Shown here one piece after another: positions 1-17,069 of a stretch of DNA of 64,000 nucleotides (positions are counted from its first letter, which is position 1; each line of letters begins with the position of its first letter). This stretch comes from Sulfuricurvum sp. (GTDB lineage Bacteria; Campylobacterota; Campylobacteria; Campylobacterales; Sulfurimonadaceae). A model generated the notes under the pieces. That model saw nothing but the letters and a program-made list of their open reading frames with translations. It did no database searches and had not been told where the DNA came from. The stretch covers positions 186,001-250,000 of the forward strand of contig NZ_JAQTUH010000001.1 of NCBI RefSeq assembly GCF_028710345.1, read 5' to 3'. Both the position numbers and the translations under genes were made by a program.

Positions 1-7369
<7,369 letters not shown>

Positions 7370-7385
7370 AACTTACCCTCTTCTC

Positions 7386-7411
7386 TATCCTCTTGCTTTG
7401 GCAAGGGGATA
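7386..7411 (+). terminator. Terminator-like hairpin after rpoC
   Basis: An 11-bp stem (TATCCTCTTGC pairing with GCAAGGGGATA, one T-G wobble) closes a TTTG loop 16 bases after the rpoC stop. A T-rich stretch ending in TTTTTT follows about 20 bases on. It probably ends or attenuates the rpoBC transcript. The T-run is not directly adjacent, so its efficiency is uncertain. Confidence 0.6.
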
Positions 7412-7449
7412 ACTTTATTGTATCTTTTTTAATAATAAAAAATATTTGC

Positions 7450-7455
7450 TATAAT
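7450..7455 (+). promoter_or_regulatory. Predicted -10 element of the small membrane-protein gene
   Basis: TATAAT lies 26 bases before the ATG at 7482, in AT-rich DNA with no clear -35 box, as is usual for the main sigma factor in Campylobacterota. Transcription from here would give a leader of about 20 bases containing the AAAAGGGA ribosome-binding site. Inferred from sequence only. Confidence 0.5.
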
Positions 7456-7481
7456 ACTCTTAATATTAAAAGGGATACAGA

Positions 7482-7724
7482 ATGAAGCCATTTGTCTATC
7501 TATTTATGATCGCGTTTGTCCTTATTGTACTAAAAGCATTTTATTGGGAAGAATTGATAGCATATTGGAATAAAGAGAGTATAGAAGTTATAAAACCTAC
7601 AACTACTTCGGAATCGACATCTCCTCAAAATTTACCTTCATCTTCAGATCAAGGTAATACGACAAAAAAAGAGACACCTATAGAGAGAGTAGGAAATAAG
7701 ATTGCTGAAAAAATAAAATTATAA
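7482..7724 (+). CDS. Small single-pass membrane protein, function unknown
   Basis: An 80-residue protein. Residues 4-20 form one hydrophobic segment (VYLFMIAFVLIVLKAFYW), followed by a charged stretch and a Ser/Thr/Pro/Gln-rich tail ending in a short basic helix (KIAEKIKL). The start is supported by AAAAGGGA about 10 bases upstream and a TATAAT at 7450. It stands alone between rpoC and rpsL with its own promoter, so it need not be linked to transcription or translation. I do not recognise the family. It is probably a real gene because start signals, promoter and composition agree, but no function can be assigned. Confidence 0.65.
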   Translation: MKPFVYLFMIAFVLIVLKAFYWEELIAYWNKESIEVIKPTTTSESTSPQNLPSSSDQGNTTKKETPIERVGNKIAEKIKL

Positions 7725-7760
7725 AAAGATAATAACCCTTTAACCTTCCTTAAAATAAGC

Positions 7761-7766
7761 TATAAT
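7761..7766 (+). promoter_or_regulatory. Predicted -10 element of the rpsL-rpsG(-fusA) operon
   Basis: TATAAT lies 91 bases upstream of the rpsL ATG, in AT-rich DNA. It would give a leader of roughly 85 bases, unusually long for this window and long enough for autogenous control of the ribosomal protein operon, although no clear structure stands out in it. Confidence 0.5.
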
Positions 7767-7856
7767 TAATCAAAAAACGGGTAATATTTCGCGTTTATTA
7801 GTCCCCTATGGGTGGATCTAAAATTCTACTGGAACATTTCAAAACAAGGAGATTGT

Positions 7857-8237
7857 ATGCCAACAATCAACCAGCTTATTCGTAAAGAGCGACAAGCGGT
7901 CGTGAAAAAATCAAAATCACCCGCTTTGGTGTCATGTCCACAACGTCGTGGAGTATGTACTCGTGTTTATACTACAACCCCTAAAAAACCGAACTCGGCG
8001 CTTCGTAAAGTTGCTAAAGTTCGTTTGACTTCAGGGTTTGAAGTTATTAGTTATATCGGTGGTGAGGGTCACAACTTGCAAGAACACTCTATCGTTCTTG
8101 TTCGTGGTGGTCGTGTAAAAGACTTACCAGGGGTAAAATATCATATCGTTCGTGGTGCTCTTGATACTGCGGGTGTTAAAGATCGTAAAGTGTCTCGTTC
8201 TAAATACGGAACGAAAAAAGCTAAGGTGAAAAAATAA
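7857..8237 (+). CDS. rpsL: 30S ribosomal protein S12
   Basis: Protein of the ribosomal decoding centre, 126 residues. The start is the ATG at 7857 ([12 protein letters not shown]), preceded by AAGGAG; an in-frame codon 45 bases upstream lies in the leader and is not used. The two conserved loops where streptomycin-resistance changes fall are intact and wild-type ([14 protein letters not shown] and [13 protein letters not shown]). First gene of a str-type operon with rpsG and fusA; no tuf gene follows fusA here. Confidence 0.98.
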   Translation: MPTINQLIRKERQAVVKKSKSPALVSCPQRRGVCTRVYTTTPKKPNSALRKVAKVRLTSGFEVISYIGGEGHNLQEHSIVLVRGGRVKDLPGVKYHIVRGALDTAGVKDRKVSRSKYGTKKAKVKK

Positions 8238-8257
8238 TCATCTAACCTGACAAGACT

Positions 8258-8278
8258 CGGTTTTAGTGACCGTTTTTT
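8258..8278 (+). terminator. Weak hairpin plus T-run between rpsL and rpsG
   Basis: CGGT and ACCG pair around a 7-base loop and are followed directly by six T residues. The stem is only 4 bp, so it may attenuate rather than terminate. The 71-base rpsL-rpsG spacer is where S7 binds its own mRNA in E. coli; whether that happens here cannot be seen. Confidence 0.35.
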
Positions 8279-8284
8279 GAGTAA

Positions 8285-8776
<492 letters not shown>

Positions 8777-8799
8777 GAGTCTATTCGGGCTACTAAAGC

Positions 8800-8852
8800 T
8801 TGCCTCTTTAGAGGCAAATTTTGTAACCATATGATAGCCTTTTTAGGCTATC
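8800..8852 (+). terminator. Two tandem hairpins between rpsG and fusA
   Basis: First hairpin: TTGCCTC (8800-8806), TTTA loop, GAGGCAA (8811-8817), then ATTTTG. Second hairpin: GATAGCCT (8833-8840), TTTT loop, AGGCTATC (8845-8852), then TTTCC. Both stems are perfect. They could part-terminate between the ribosomal protein genes and fusA, or protect mRNA ends. fusA may have its own promoter within or after them. Confidence 0.5.
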
Positions 8853-8889
8853 TTTCCTCTAATAAAACTATATCCTTAAGGCTATTATC

Positions 8890-10974
8890 ATGGCAAGATC
8901 CCATAAACTTGAAGACGTAAGAAACATCGGTATCGCCGCTCACATCGACGCGGGTAAAACAACAACAACAGAACGTATCTTGTTCTACACCGGTGTATCA
9001 CACAAAATCGGTGAGGTTCACGAAGGTGCTGCAACTATGGACTGGATGGAGCAAGAGCAAGAGCGTGGTATCACGATCACTTCTGCTGCAACTACCTGTG
9101 AATGGAACGGCAAACAAATCAACATTATCGACACTCCGGGCCACGTTGACTTCACCATTGAAGTTGAGCGTTCTATGCGTGTTCTTGATGGTGCTGTAGC
9201 GGTATTCTGTGCTGTTGGTGGGGTTCAACCACAATCAGAAACAGTATGGCGTCAAGCAAACCGTTACGGTGTTCCTCGTATGGTTTTCGTCAACAAAATG
9301 GACCGTACAGGGGCTGATTTCTACAACGTAGAAGAGCAAATCCGTGCACGTCTTAAAGCAAATCCTATCGCTATCCAACTTCCAATCGGTGCGGAAGATC
9401 AATTTAAAGGGATCGTCGATCTTGTTAAAATGAAAGCTATCCTTTGGGATGAAGATGCAGCGATGGGTTCAAACTATCATGAATCAGAAATTCCTGCGGA
9501 TATGGTTGAACTTGCAAATAAATACCGTGCACAAATGATGGAAGCGGCGGCTGAGGGTGACGATTCTTTGATGGAGAAATTCTTCGAAGAGGGTGAACTC
9601 ACTAACGAAGAGATTATGCGCGGGATTAAAGCCGGATGTCTTAAAATGGAAATTATTCCAATGACATGTGGAACAGCTTTCAAAAACAAAGGGGTACAAA
9701 CTCTCCTTGATGCGGTTGTTGATTATCTTCCATCTCCATTGGAAGTTGCGGCGATTAAAGGGACAATGGAAGACGATGAAGAAGTTGAAGTTGATGTTGA
9801 ATCAACTGACGATGCTCCATTCGCCGGTCTTGCGTTCAAAATCATGACTGACCCATTCGTTGGACAATTGACATTCGTACGTGTTTACCGTGGTGTTCTT
9901 GAATCAGGTACGTATGCTTACAATACCATCAAAGGTAAAAAAGAGCGTATCGGGCGTATCGTTAAAATGCACGCTAACAAACGTGAAGAGATCAAATCTC
10001 TTTATGCGGGTGAAATCGGAGCGGTTGTAGGTCTTAAAGACACAACTACTGGAGATACTTTGTGTGATGAGCGCGAACGTCTAGTACTAGAGCGTATGCA
10101 TTTCCCTGAGCCGGTTATCTCGGTTGCGGTTGAGCCTAAAACAAAAGCGGACCAAGAAAAAATGGGTATCGCTCTTGCAAAATTGGCTGCGGAAGATCCA
10201 TCTTTCCGTGTTCACACTGACGAAGAGACAGGACAAACAATCATCAGCGGTATGGGTGAACTTCACCTTGAAATCCTCGTTGACCGTATGTTCCGTGAGT
10301 TTAAAGTAGAAGCAGAAGTAGGTGCACCACAAGTTGCTTACCGTGAATCTATCCGTAACGAAGTTAGCCAAGAGTACAAATACGCGAAACAATCGGGTGG
10401 ACGTGGACAATTCGGTCACGTTTATATCCGTGTTAAGCCGGGTGTTCCTGGAACTGGTTATATCTTCCACAACGAAATCAAAGGTGGGGTTATTCCTAAA
10501 GAATATATCCCTGCGGTTGAAAAAGGGTGTAAAGAAGCGATGCAAAAAGGGGTTCTCGCGGGTTATCCAATCGAGGACGTTGAAGTTGCATTGTATGACG
10601 GGTCTTACCATGAGGTTGACTCGAATGAGATGGCATTTAAACTCGCTGCATCTATGGGATTTAAAGAGGCTGCGCGTAAAGCAAATCCAGCTATCCTTGA
10701 GCCTATGATGAAAGTTGAAGTTGAAGTTCCTGAGAACTTCATGGGTGACGTTATTGGTGACCTTAACCGTCGTCGCGGACAAGTTAACAACATGGGTGAC
10801 CGTTCTGGTAACAAAATTGTTGACGCGTTCGTACCATTGTCTGAAATGTTCGGTTACTCAACTGACCTTCGTTCAGCAACTCAAGGACGTGCAAGTTACT
10901 CTATGGAATTCGATCATTACGAAGAAGTTCCACGTAACGTTGCTGAAGAGATTATCAAAAAGCGTAACAGCTAA
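8890..10974 (+). CDS. fusA: Elongation factor G
   Basis: Translocase GTPase of protein synthesis, 694 residues, the normal length. GTP-binding motifs are in order: G1 [15 protein letters not shown] (residue about 19), G3 DTPGHVDF, G4 NKMD. The effector segment [17 protein letters not shown] and the domain IV sequence [15 protein letters not shown] are intact. It is the single cytosolic EF-G type in this window. A compact UUCG-loop hairpin follows the gene. Confidence 0.98.
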   Translation: MARSHKLEDVRNIGIAAHIDAGKTTTTERILFYTGVSHKIGEVHEGAATMDWMEQEQERGITITSAATTCEWNGKQINIIDTPGHVDFTIEVERSMRVLDGAVAVFCAVGGVQPQSETVWRQANRYGVPRMVFVNKMDRTGADFYNVEEQIRARLKANPIAIQLPIGAEDQFKGIVDLVKMKAILWDEDAAMGSNYHESEIPADMVELANKYRAQMMEAAAEGDDSLMEKFFEEGELTNEEIMRGIKAGCLKMEIIPMTCGTAFKNKGVQTLLDAVVDYLPSPLEVAAIKGTMEDDEEVEVDVESTDDAPFAGLAFKIMTDPFVGQLTFVRVYRGVLESGTYAYNTIKGKKERIGRIVKMHANKREEIKSLYAGEIGAVVGLKDTTTGDTLCDERERLVLERMHFPEPVISVAVEPKTKADQEKMGIALAKLAAEDPSFRVHTDEETGQTIISGMGELHLEILVDRMFREFKVEAEVGAPQVAYRESIRNEVSQEYKYAKQSGGRGQFGHVYIRVKPGVPGTGYIFHNEIKGGVIPKEYIPAVEKGCKEAMQKGVLAGYPIEDVEVALYDGSYHEVDSNEMAFKLAASMGFKEAARKANPAILEPMMKVEVEVPENFMGDVIGDLNRRRGQVNNMGDRSGNKIVDAFVPLSEMFGYSTDLRSATQGRASYSMEFDHYEEVPRNVAEEIIKKRNS

Positions 10975-10990
10975 GAGATTTCCTCTCCTC

Positions 10991-11004
10991 TGCCCTTCGG
11001 GGCA
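10991..11004 (+). terminator. UUCG-tetraloop hairpin after fusA
   Basis: TGCCC, TTCG loop, GGGCA, 16 bases after the fusA stop, followed by TTATCTATCCTTTTAA. UUCG loops are exceptionally stable, which fits a terminator, though the T-tract is interrupted. Confidence 0.5.
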
Positions 11005-11111
11005 TTATCTATCCTTTTAAATTCCAAAACTTCTAGTTTAATAAATAATACATATCTTTTTATCTCTCTATTTACATAAAGTGAATATAACTAGTTTTAT
11101 TTAATCAACGC

Positions 11112-11117
11112 TATAAT
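11112..11117 (+). promoter_or_regulatory. -10 element abutting the start codon (candidate leaderless mRNA)
   Basis: TATAAT ends 6 bases before the ATG at 11124. With normal spacing, transcription would begin at or within a base or two of the start codon. No Shine-Dalgarno sequence lies between them. Confidence 0.5.
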
Positions 11118-11123
11118 GAATTT

Positions 11124-13760
11124 ATGAAAAAAATCATCCTTGTATTTTTACTGCTGTTTACTCTTGAACCATTCACCTCTTTATGTGCCAAAGAGAGCGT
11201 ACATATCGGGGTGTTAGCACATAAAAATTATGAGTCAACCCATATGATGTGGGATCCGACAGCTGAATATCTGAACACTAAAATTCCGGAGTATGATTTT
11301 CATATTACCCCTTTGAGGTTTGAAGAGTTTCTCCCCTATCTGCGAGATAGAAAGATTGATTTTGTTATCACTAATTCGGCGTATTACGTTGATTTGGAAA
11401 GCAGTTTCGGTATTTCAAGAATTGCAACTTTAAAAAATAAAGATTTTAATGGAAAGGTGCAAACGGAGTTCGGGGGTGTTATATTTAAACGTGCTTCCAA
11501 TACGGCCATACAGAGCGTCGACGATTTAAAAAACAAGAAATTCGCCGCGGTGGATGCTGAATCGTTTGGCGGATGGATCATGGCACTTCGAGAACTCAAA
11601 GAACAAGGGATAAGTGAAAAGGATTTAAAAACGACATTTTACGGCACTCATGAATCGGCTGTTTTTGCAGTTTTAGACGGTAAAGCGGATGCGGGGACGG
11701 TTCGAACCGATACATTAGAGCGCATGGCGGGTGAGGGAAAAATCAACTTAAACGACTTCACCCTTTTAGAACAAAAAAATTACCCCGATTTCTTTTATCA
11801 AACCAGTACACGTCTCTATCCCGAATGGCCGATAGCAACGACAAAACATACCTCTAATGCACTTGCAGAGAAGGTAGCAGTAGCACTTATTTCGATGCCA
11901 CAGCACTCGGAAGCGGCAGAGGCATCTAAGAGTATGGGATGGACGATTCCGCTCGATTATCAAAGTATCCATGAGTGTTTACGAGAACTTGAAATGGGGC
12001 CTTATAAACATTTTAGAGAGGATGCGTTTATCTCTTTTGTTAAGCAGTATTGGTATTACGGTGTTATTACATTGTTGGTGTTGTTAGTATCTCAGTTTAT
12101 CGCATTATACATTGCGCGAATCAATGCAAAATTACGTGATACACAACAAGCGTTAGAGACGCTTAACGATTCATTAGAAGATAAAATTCGTGATAAAACA
12201 GAGCATCTCTATAGTGAGAGTTTAAAGCTCGAAGAGGCGTATTTGAACGAAAAATATCTCCGTAGTATTTTGAGGACAGTTGCCGATGTCAATCAGATGT
12301 TGATTACAACAAGGTCAAAAGATGAGCTGATCGATAAAGCAACGTTGTGTCTGAGTTCAAATGAATCGTTTAAAAGGGCAAAAATTTCTCTTGTTCATGA
12401 AGGAGAGTTAAGTGTCGCTGCCGCGTACGGAATCGGAGAAGATAATACGATAACATGGATAGAGCGTAAGGTATACGAAGAGAAGAAAAATTTTATGATT
12501 ACGAACATGGCGGATGTACGGATAACTCCTGAGTGTAGAGAGAATATCGTTTTACATGGAATCAAAGCGATTTATGCGTTACCGTTGAAAAGCAGTACGT
12601 TTAGCGATGAGGTAATCGGTGTATTGACGATTTGTACGGGGCGGGATAACGGGTTTAGCGTTGAAGAGCAAAAAATGATTGAAGAGCTTTCCGGAGATAT
12701 CGGTTTTGCCTTGAATTCGTTCACACAGCAAAATCATATCAATGAACTTTATGATGAGCGTTTAGAGAGCTACGAAAGCTTTATCGATGCTATGGTCAAT
12801 ATGATCGAGCAGCGTGATACCTATACGGCGGGGCATACGGTGCGGGTGGCCTATTATGCTGAATTGATAGCCAAAGAGATGGAACTGAGCGAAAAAGAGA
12901 TACAACTGTTGGTCGAGTCGGCAAAATTGCATGATATCGGTAAAGTTGTTACTCCTGATTCGATATTACTCAAGCCTGGAAAATTGAGTAATTTGGAATA
13001 TGAGCTTATTAAAGAACATGCCAAGGCGGGGTATGAGGTTCTCTCCAATGTCCATCTTTATAAAGAGCTTGCCGATATTATGGTTGATCATCATGAACGC
13101 TATGACGGTAGCGGTTATCCGTACGGCAAAAAAGGGGGAGAAATCTCACTTTTGGGGCATATTATGGCGGTTGCCGATTCGTTCGATGCGATGACAACCA
13201 ATCGGATTTACAAACCGCGTAAAGAGGTGAAAGAGTCGTTGATTGAACTGAGTGAGTTGAGTGGCACATGGTATCATCCTGCGGTTGTGAATGCTGCGGT
13301 AAAAGTACTTTCCGATATTGAGATTGATACGACGATTAATCAGATAGGACAGACTCCTCTTGAGGAAGAGCGACTGAGTTATTTTTTCAAAGATAGGTTG
13401 ACAAAACTTTACAATGAAGACTATTTTATGATGGTAATTAACGGTCGTTCTCGCTATAGTAAACCGAATAAATTTACAGTGATTTCATTGATTGATTTTC
13501 ATCGTTATAATAAAGCATTCGGATGGGAGAGCGGAAATACGATGATTGCGCGTTTTGCCGATTTTTTAATGCACAAACTTCCCGAGCGGCTCATGTTCAG
13601 AGTATGGGGAGATCGGTTTGTGATTGCCGATTTTGAGGGGAATTTAGAGGAGGTGTTAAGTGAGTCGCCGTTAGTGGAAGCGGGGATTAAAACGGCTATC
13701 AAAGAGATATCCACAACTACGGATAATTTAGAGGGGATGTTACGCGATAAGGTTATTTAA
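11124..13760 (+). CDS. PhnD-like sensor with GAF, HD-GYP and degenerate GGDEF domains
   Basis: An 878-residue membrane sensor that probably degrades cyclic di-GMP. Order: signal peptide (1-22), periplasmic phosphonate/phosphite-type binding domain (about 26-290), one transmembrane segment (about 308-331), coiled coil (335-380), GAF domain (about 385-540), HD-GYP domain (about 550-720), and a C-terminal GGDEF-like domain (about 750-878). The HD-GYP core is complete: GHTVRVAYYAE, HDIGK near residue 603, DHHERYDGSGYP near 660. The last domain keeps the fold-defining motifs but has WGDRF at residue about 826 where active cyclases have GGDEF, so it should not synthesise c-di-GMP. The ligand is unknown. 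The stop codon shares TTAA with the convergent neighbour. Confidence 0.85.
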   Translation: MKKIILVFLLLFTLEPFTSLCAKESVHIGVLAHKNYESTHMMWDPTAEYLNTKIPEYDFHITPLRFEEFLPYLRDRKIDFVITNSAYYVDLESSFGISRIATLKNKDFNGKVQTEFGGVIFKRASNTAIQSVDDLKNKKFAAVDAESFGGWIMALRELKEQGISEKDLKTTFYGTHESAVFAVLDGKADAGTVRTDTLERMAGEGKINLNDFTLLEQKNYPDFFYQTSTRLYPEWPIATTKHTSNALAEKVAVALISMPQHSEAAEASKSMGWTIPLDYQSIHECLRELEMGPYKHFREDAFISFVKQYWYYGVITLLVLLVSQFIALYIARINAKLRDTQQALETLNDSLEDKIRDKTEHLYSESLKLEEAYLNEKYLRSILRTVADVNQMLITTRSKDELIDKATLCLSSNESFKRAKISLVHEGELSVAAAYGIGEDNTITWIERKVYEEKKNFMITNMADVRITPECRENIVLHGIKAIYALPLKSSTFSDEVIGVLTICTGRDNGFSVEEQKMIEELSGDIGFALNSFTQQNHINELYDERLESYESFIDAMVNMIEQRDTYTAGHTVRVAYYAELIAKEMELSEKEIQLLVESAKLHDIGKVVTPDSILLKPGKLSNLEYELIKEHAKAGYEVLSNVHLYKELADIMVDHHERYDGSGYPYGKKGGEISLLGHIMAVADSFDAMTTNRIYKPRKEVKESLIELSELSGTWYHPAVVNAAVKVLSDIEIDTTINQIGQTPLEEERLSYFFKDRLTKLYNEDYFMMVINGRSRYSKPNKFTVISLIDFHRYNKAFGWESGNTMIARFADFLMHKLPERLMFRVWGDRFVIADFEGNLEEVLSESPLVEAGIKTAIKEISTTTDNLEGMLRDKVI

Positions 13761-14365
13761 TGCACCCTCCAGCGATTTTCGATTAATAACGTCTCATCAC
13801 TGTAAATTCGTCCGATAAACTCATCGTCTATACTATAAGTATTGACCCCTTTGGGAGTTCCACTCATGATGACATCGCCATCCTCAAAACTCATAAAGGT
13901 TTTAATCTCCTCTATCATCTCCAGCGGTTTGTAGATCATGAGTTCATAGGTCGCTTCTTGAGTCAATACACCATTAATATGTAGTGTCATCCGTAATGAT
14001 TCGAGCGGTGCATTAAAAGGGACAAAATTACCCAATACCGCCGAACCGTCAAACCCTTTAGCTCTCTCCCACGGAAGCCCTTTGGATTTGAGATGATTTT
14101 GTATCTCTCCTTTGGTGAGGTCAAGTCCAAACCCAATCCCTGCAATCTTCCCAGATATCATCAAAAAGCAAATTTCTCCTTCATATCGGGTGTCAGGGGT
14201 GATGAAGGCTAATGTATCCGTGATAGCAGAGTTGGGTTTGTTAAATACTACCATGGAGGAGGGGATTTCATTGTTCAGTTCATAGATATGTTCGACGTAG
14301 TTGCGTCCGATGCAGACTACTTTGGAGGGAGCTAAGGGAGTGTTGTTAAAGTGGAGGGTTTTCAT
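13757..14365 (-). CDS. Fumarylacetoacetate hydrolase-family protein
   Basis: A 202-residue single-domain FAH-family enzyme, a Mg2+-dependent fold used for C-C bond hydrolysis or decarboxylation of acylpyruvate-type compounds. Visible family motifs are CIGRNYVEHI near the start, NKPNSAITD, the metal-ligand segment YEGEICFLM, KGFDGSAVLG and MSGTPKGV. The ATG overlaps the bpt stop as ATGA, so the two are translationally coupled. Its stop overlaps the stop of the HD-GYP gene on the other strand. Family members also include oxaloacetate tautomerase and acylpyruvase; the exact substrate cannot be told from sequence. Confidence 0.85.
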   Translation of the reverse strand: MKTLHFNNTPLAPSKVVCIGRNYVEHIYELNNEIPSSMVVFNKPNSAITDTLAFITPDTRYEGEICFLMISGKIAGIGFGLDLTKGEIQNHLKSKGLPWERAKGFDGSAVLGNFVPFNAPLESLRMTLHINGVLTQEATYELMIYKPLEMIEEIKTFMSFEDGDVIMSGTPKGVNTYSIDDEFIGRIYSDETLLIENRWRVH

Positions 14366-15096
14366 AAATCATTCCATTGAGCAGATTCATCCTCTTCGGG
14401 GCGTCCTTGGAGGATTTTAAGAGGGTTGTAGGTCGCTTTATACTCCAAACTTTGACACCCCTGCACATAATAGCCTAAATAAAGCCATTTAAGTCCCAAA
14501 CGCTTTGCTAGGGAGATTTGTTCCAAGAGGGTGAATTTACCCAGTGAGAGGTGTTTGGCATGGGGATCGTAGTAGCAATAAAGGGAAGAAATTCCCTCTC
14601 CCAGTATATCGATAAGATCAACGGCGATAAGCTTTTCACCTTCGAAATAAAGTACTTCATATCCAAAATCACCATGACCGTTAACGAAAGAGGCTTGGTA
14701 GTTTTTAGGATCGATTTTAGGTGCATCCCAGTTACGGGTTCTATGTTTATAGGAGTGGTAACGGTAAAAAAGATCTAAATGTTCACCGCTCATACTCGGC
14801 GGGCGGATAAAGGTGCGTAAATGGCTATTTTTACGTAAAATTCTCCGTTCTGACTTGCTAAAAACATAGTTTTCGACATCAATTTTGAGACTTTCACACG
14901 CAGTACATTCGCTGCAAACAGGGCGAAAATACATCGATCCGAAACGTCTCCAACCACGAAGGATGAGTGCTTCACATTGAGCTTTGGTACACTCTTGGAT
15001 TACTTTATAATGGATGGTTTGAGAGTTCCCCGGAATATAGGAGCATGGCTCGTGGAGAGCACACTCTTTGAGGAGGGTGTTTTCCTTATTCGTCAT
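14362..15096 (-). CDS. bpt: Leucyl/aspartyl-tRNA-protein transferase (Bpt/Ate type)
   Basis: Transfers an amino acid from aminoacyl-tRNA to protein N-termini for the N-degron pathway. Signature features are an N-terminal CSYIPGN and the four-cysteine cluster [14 protein letters not shown], then the GNAT-like second half ([14 protein letters not shown] is recognisable as [16 protein letters not shown]) ending in [16 protein letters not shown] take the ATG at 15096 (244 residues, 11-bp overlap with prfB) over a GTG at 15123, because neither has a strong Shine-Dalgarno and the ATG needs less overlap. It is middle gene of prfB-bpt-FAH, all tightly overlapping. Confidence 0.88.
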   Translation of the reverse strand: MTNKENTLLKECALHEPCSYIPGNSQTIHYKVIQECTKAQCEALILRGWRRFGSMYFRPVCSECTACESLKIDVENYVFSKSERRILRKNSHLRTFIRPPSMSGEHLDLFYRYHSYKHRTRNWDAPKIDPKNYQASFVNGHGDFGYEVLYFEGEKLIAVDLIDILGEGISSLYCYYDPHAKHLSLGKFTLLEQISLAKRLGLKWLYLGYYVQGCQSLEYKATYNPLKILQGRPEEDESAQWNDL

Positions 15097-16192
15097 CTTT
15101 GCGGTTGAGGGAAATAAGGACACCTTCGATCATCTCATCGATGTCACCGTCGAGGATGTTGCTGATGTTGGAGTAGGGGATACCGGAACGGGTATCTTTG
15201 ACTTGTTGATACGGTGCTAAAACGTAAGAGCGGATTTGGTGACCCCAACCGTTTTCACTTTTCTCGATACCATCAACGGCGGCTTGTTTTTTCTCCATCT
15301 CCAGTTCGTAGAGGCGGGATTTAAGCATTTTAAAGGCGGTTGCTTTGTTTTTGTGTTGTGAACGGTCATTTTGACACTGTACAACGATGCCGCTTGGGAT
15401 ATGGGTAATACGGATCGCCGATTCGGTTTTGTTAACGTGCTGTCCACCAGCCCCAGATGCGCGGTAAGTATCGATACGGATATCACGATCTTCAATTTCG
15501 ATATCAATGTCATCATCGAGTTCTGGAGAGACCATTACAGAGGTAAAACTGGTGTGACGTTTAGCAGCAGAATCGTAGGGGCTGATACGGACAAGGCGGT
15601 GGATACCGTTCTCGTTTTTGAGGTAACCATAGACATTAACCCCTTTGATGAGGAGTGCGGCATCTTTAATTCCTGCCTCTTCACCTGCTTGATAATCGAG
15701 GATTTCTACGGTGAAATCGCGACGCTCTGCCCAGCGGGTATACATACGAAGCAACATCGAAGCCCAGTCTTGGGACTCAGTCCCCCCAGCTCCCGGATGG
15801 ATGGTGATAATCGCATTGTGAGAGTCGTGCTCACCTGAGAGAAGCACCTCTACTTCCATCGATTTGACATTGTTTTCGAGTGATTCGGCATCGGAAAACA
15901 GCGCTTCAATAGTCTCTTCATCCCCCTCTTCTTTTGCCATTTCATAAATATCTTGGGCATCTTGGAGGAGATTGAAGGTTTTGGAATATTTTGCCAAACG
16001 GCGTTCTAGCTGTGTTTTCTCTTTTTGGATAACTCCCGCAGCAGTGGCATCGTTCCAAAATCCATCGGAATTTTCAAGTTCAGTAATCTCGCCTAAACGT
16101 CCATTAATCTCTTGGGGACGGACAACATCGGTGACGTTTTGCATTTTAATCGTCAATGTTTTTAGTAATTCGGTATATTCGTAATGATCCAT
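15086..16192 (-). CDS. prfB: Peptide chain release factor 2, no programmed frameshift
   Basis: Recognises UGA and UAA stop codons and triggers peptide release. The 368-residue frame is uninterrupted, so the autoregulatory +1 frameshift found in many bacteria is absent. The catalytic GGQ is intact ([15 protein letters not shown]). The stop-recognition tripeptide, normally Ser-Pro-Phe, reads Ser-Pro-Tyr ([15 protein letters not shown]); the codon is TAC. The flanking RHTSF is normal. The gene is divergent from panC with 60 bases between the starts and overlapping promoter elements. AAAGGAA precedes the ATG. Confidence 0.97.
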   Translation of the reverse strand: MDHYEYTELLKTLTIKMQNVTDVVRPQEINGRLGEITELENSDGFWNDATAAGVIQKEKTQLERRLAKYSKTFNLLQDAQDIYEMAKEEGDEETIEALFSDAESLENNVKSMEVEVLLSGEHDSHNAIITIHPGAGGTESQDWASMLLRMYTRWAERRDFTVEILDYQAGEEAGIKDAALLIKGVNVYGYLKNENGIHRLVRISPYDSAAKRHTSFTSVMVSPELDDDIDIEIEDRDIRIDTYRASGAGGQHVNKTESAIRITHIPSGIVVQCQNDRSQHKNKATAFKMLKSRLYELEMEKKQAAVDGIEKSENGWGHQIRSYVLAPYQQVKDTRSGIPYSNISNILDGDIDEMIEGVLISLNRKDDE

Positions 16193-16217
16193 GTAAAGGA
16201 ATATCCTATTCGTATAT

Positions 16218-16223
16218 TATAAT
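16218..16223 (+). promoter_or_regulatory. Overlapping divergent promoters of prfB and panC
   Basis: TATAAT on the plus strand serves panC (leader about 22 bases, GAAGG site). On the minus strand the same AT-rich segment reads TATAAT twice (AATTATAATATACG and GAATATAATCGC), suitable for prfB. The two starts lie only 60 bases apart, so the polymerases should compete. Confidence 0.45.
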
Positions 16224-16252
16224 TGCGATTATATTCTATGAAGGCTAAATAT

Positions 16253-17068
16253 ATGATTATCGCACGTTCACGTGAAGCATTACGAGAAATACTCGATTTG
16301 ATGTCGGGGAGTATCGGGTTTGTTCCGACGATGGGAGCACTCCATATCGGTCACCGTAGCCTTATTGAAGCGGCGCGGCGTGAAAATGATATTGTGGTAG
16401 TCTCTATCTATGTCAATCCGACACAGTTTCTAGCGGGAGAAGATTTGAGTAAATATCCACGCAAAGAAGAGGCAGATTTTAAGATTTGTGAACTAAGCGG
16501 TGTCGATGTGTTGTTTTATCCTGAATCAATGTACGAGTCTGATGAGGTGAGCATTAAAGCTCCCGATGTCCGTGGATATATCCTAGAGGGTGCCTCACGT
16601 CCCGGTCATTTTGACGGTATGCTTACTGTGGTGATGAAGCTTTTAAACGGTGTACGTCCTACACGTGCTTATTTTGGGAAAAAAGATGCTCAGCAATTGG
16701 CATTAATCTCTCAAATGGTTCGAAATTTCGGGATGAATGTTGAAATCGTTCCGATGGATACGATGCGTGAGGGTGATGGGTTAGCCCTCTCTTCACGTAA
16801 TATCTATTTGGATGAGGTGCAACGGGGTGAGGCGTTAAAACTCTCAGCATCCCTCAAAGAGGCAACCAAAATGGTGATGCAAAAGAATTTTGGTACCCAA
16901 TCGATACAAGAGGCAATGATTGAGGTACTTAAACCTCTTGATGTCGAGTATGTAGCGATTGTCAATCGTCAGTTTGAAGCGATTTCGGAAGTAGTTTTGG
17001 GGGACACGATAGTGTTGGTTGCGGCGCGTGTCGGAACGACACGGCTCATCGATAATGTCTGGATGTGA
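16253..17068 (+). CDS. panC: Pantothenate synthetase
   Basis: ATP-dependent condensation of pantoate with beta-alanine, last step of pantothenate synthesis. The start at 16253 ([13 protein letters not shown], 271 residues) is chosen over ATG 16238 and TTG 16223 because GAAGG lies 9 bases upstream and the family begins here. Motifs: [15 protein letters not shown] (HIGH-like nucleotide site), [33 protein letters not shown] and [10 protein letters not shown]. It ends one base before the convergent ftsI stop. Confidence 0.97.
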   Translation: MIIARSREALREILDLMSGSIGFVPTMGALHIGHRSLIEAARRENDIVVVSIYVNPTQFLAGEDLSKYPRKEEADFKICELSGVDVLFYPESMYESDEVSIKAPDVRGYILEGASRPGHFDGMLTVVMKLLNGVRPTRAYFGKKDAQQLALISQMVRNFGMNVEIVPMDTMREGDGLALSSRNIYLDEVQRGEALKLSASLKEATKMVMQKNFGTQSIQEAMIEVLKPLDVEYVAIVNRQFEAISEVVLGDTIVLVAARVGTTRLIDNVWM

Positions 17069-17069
17069 T

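Noticed and set aside
10087-10782. A 231-residue minus-strand open frame inside fusA
   Set aside because: It is antisense to fusA with no ribosome-binding site and low-complexity Arg/Phe/Asn-rich translation; it results from codon bias of the real gene.
15371-15838. A 155-residue plus-strand open frame inside prfB
   Set aside because: Antisense shadow of prfB; no start signals and no recognisable protein.
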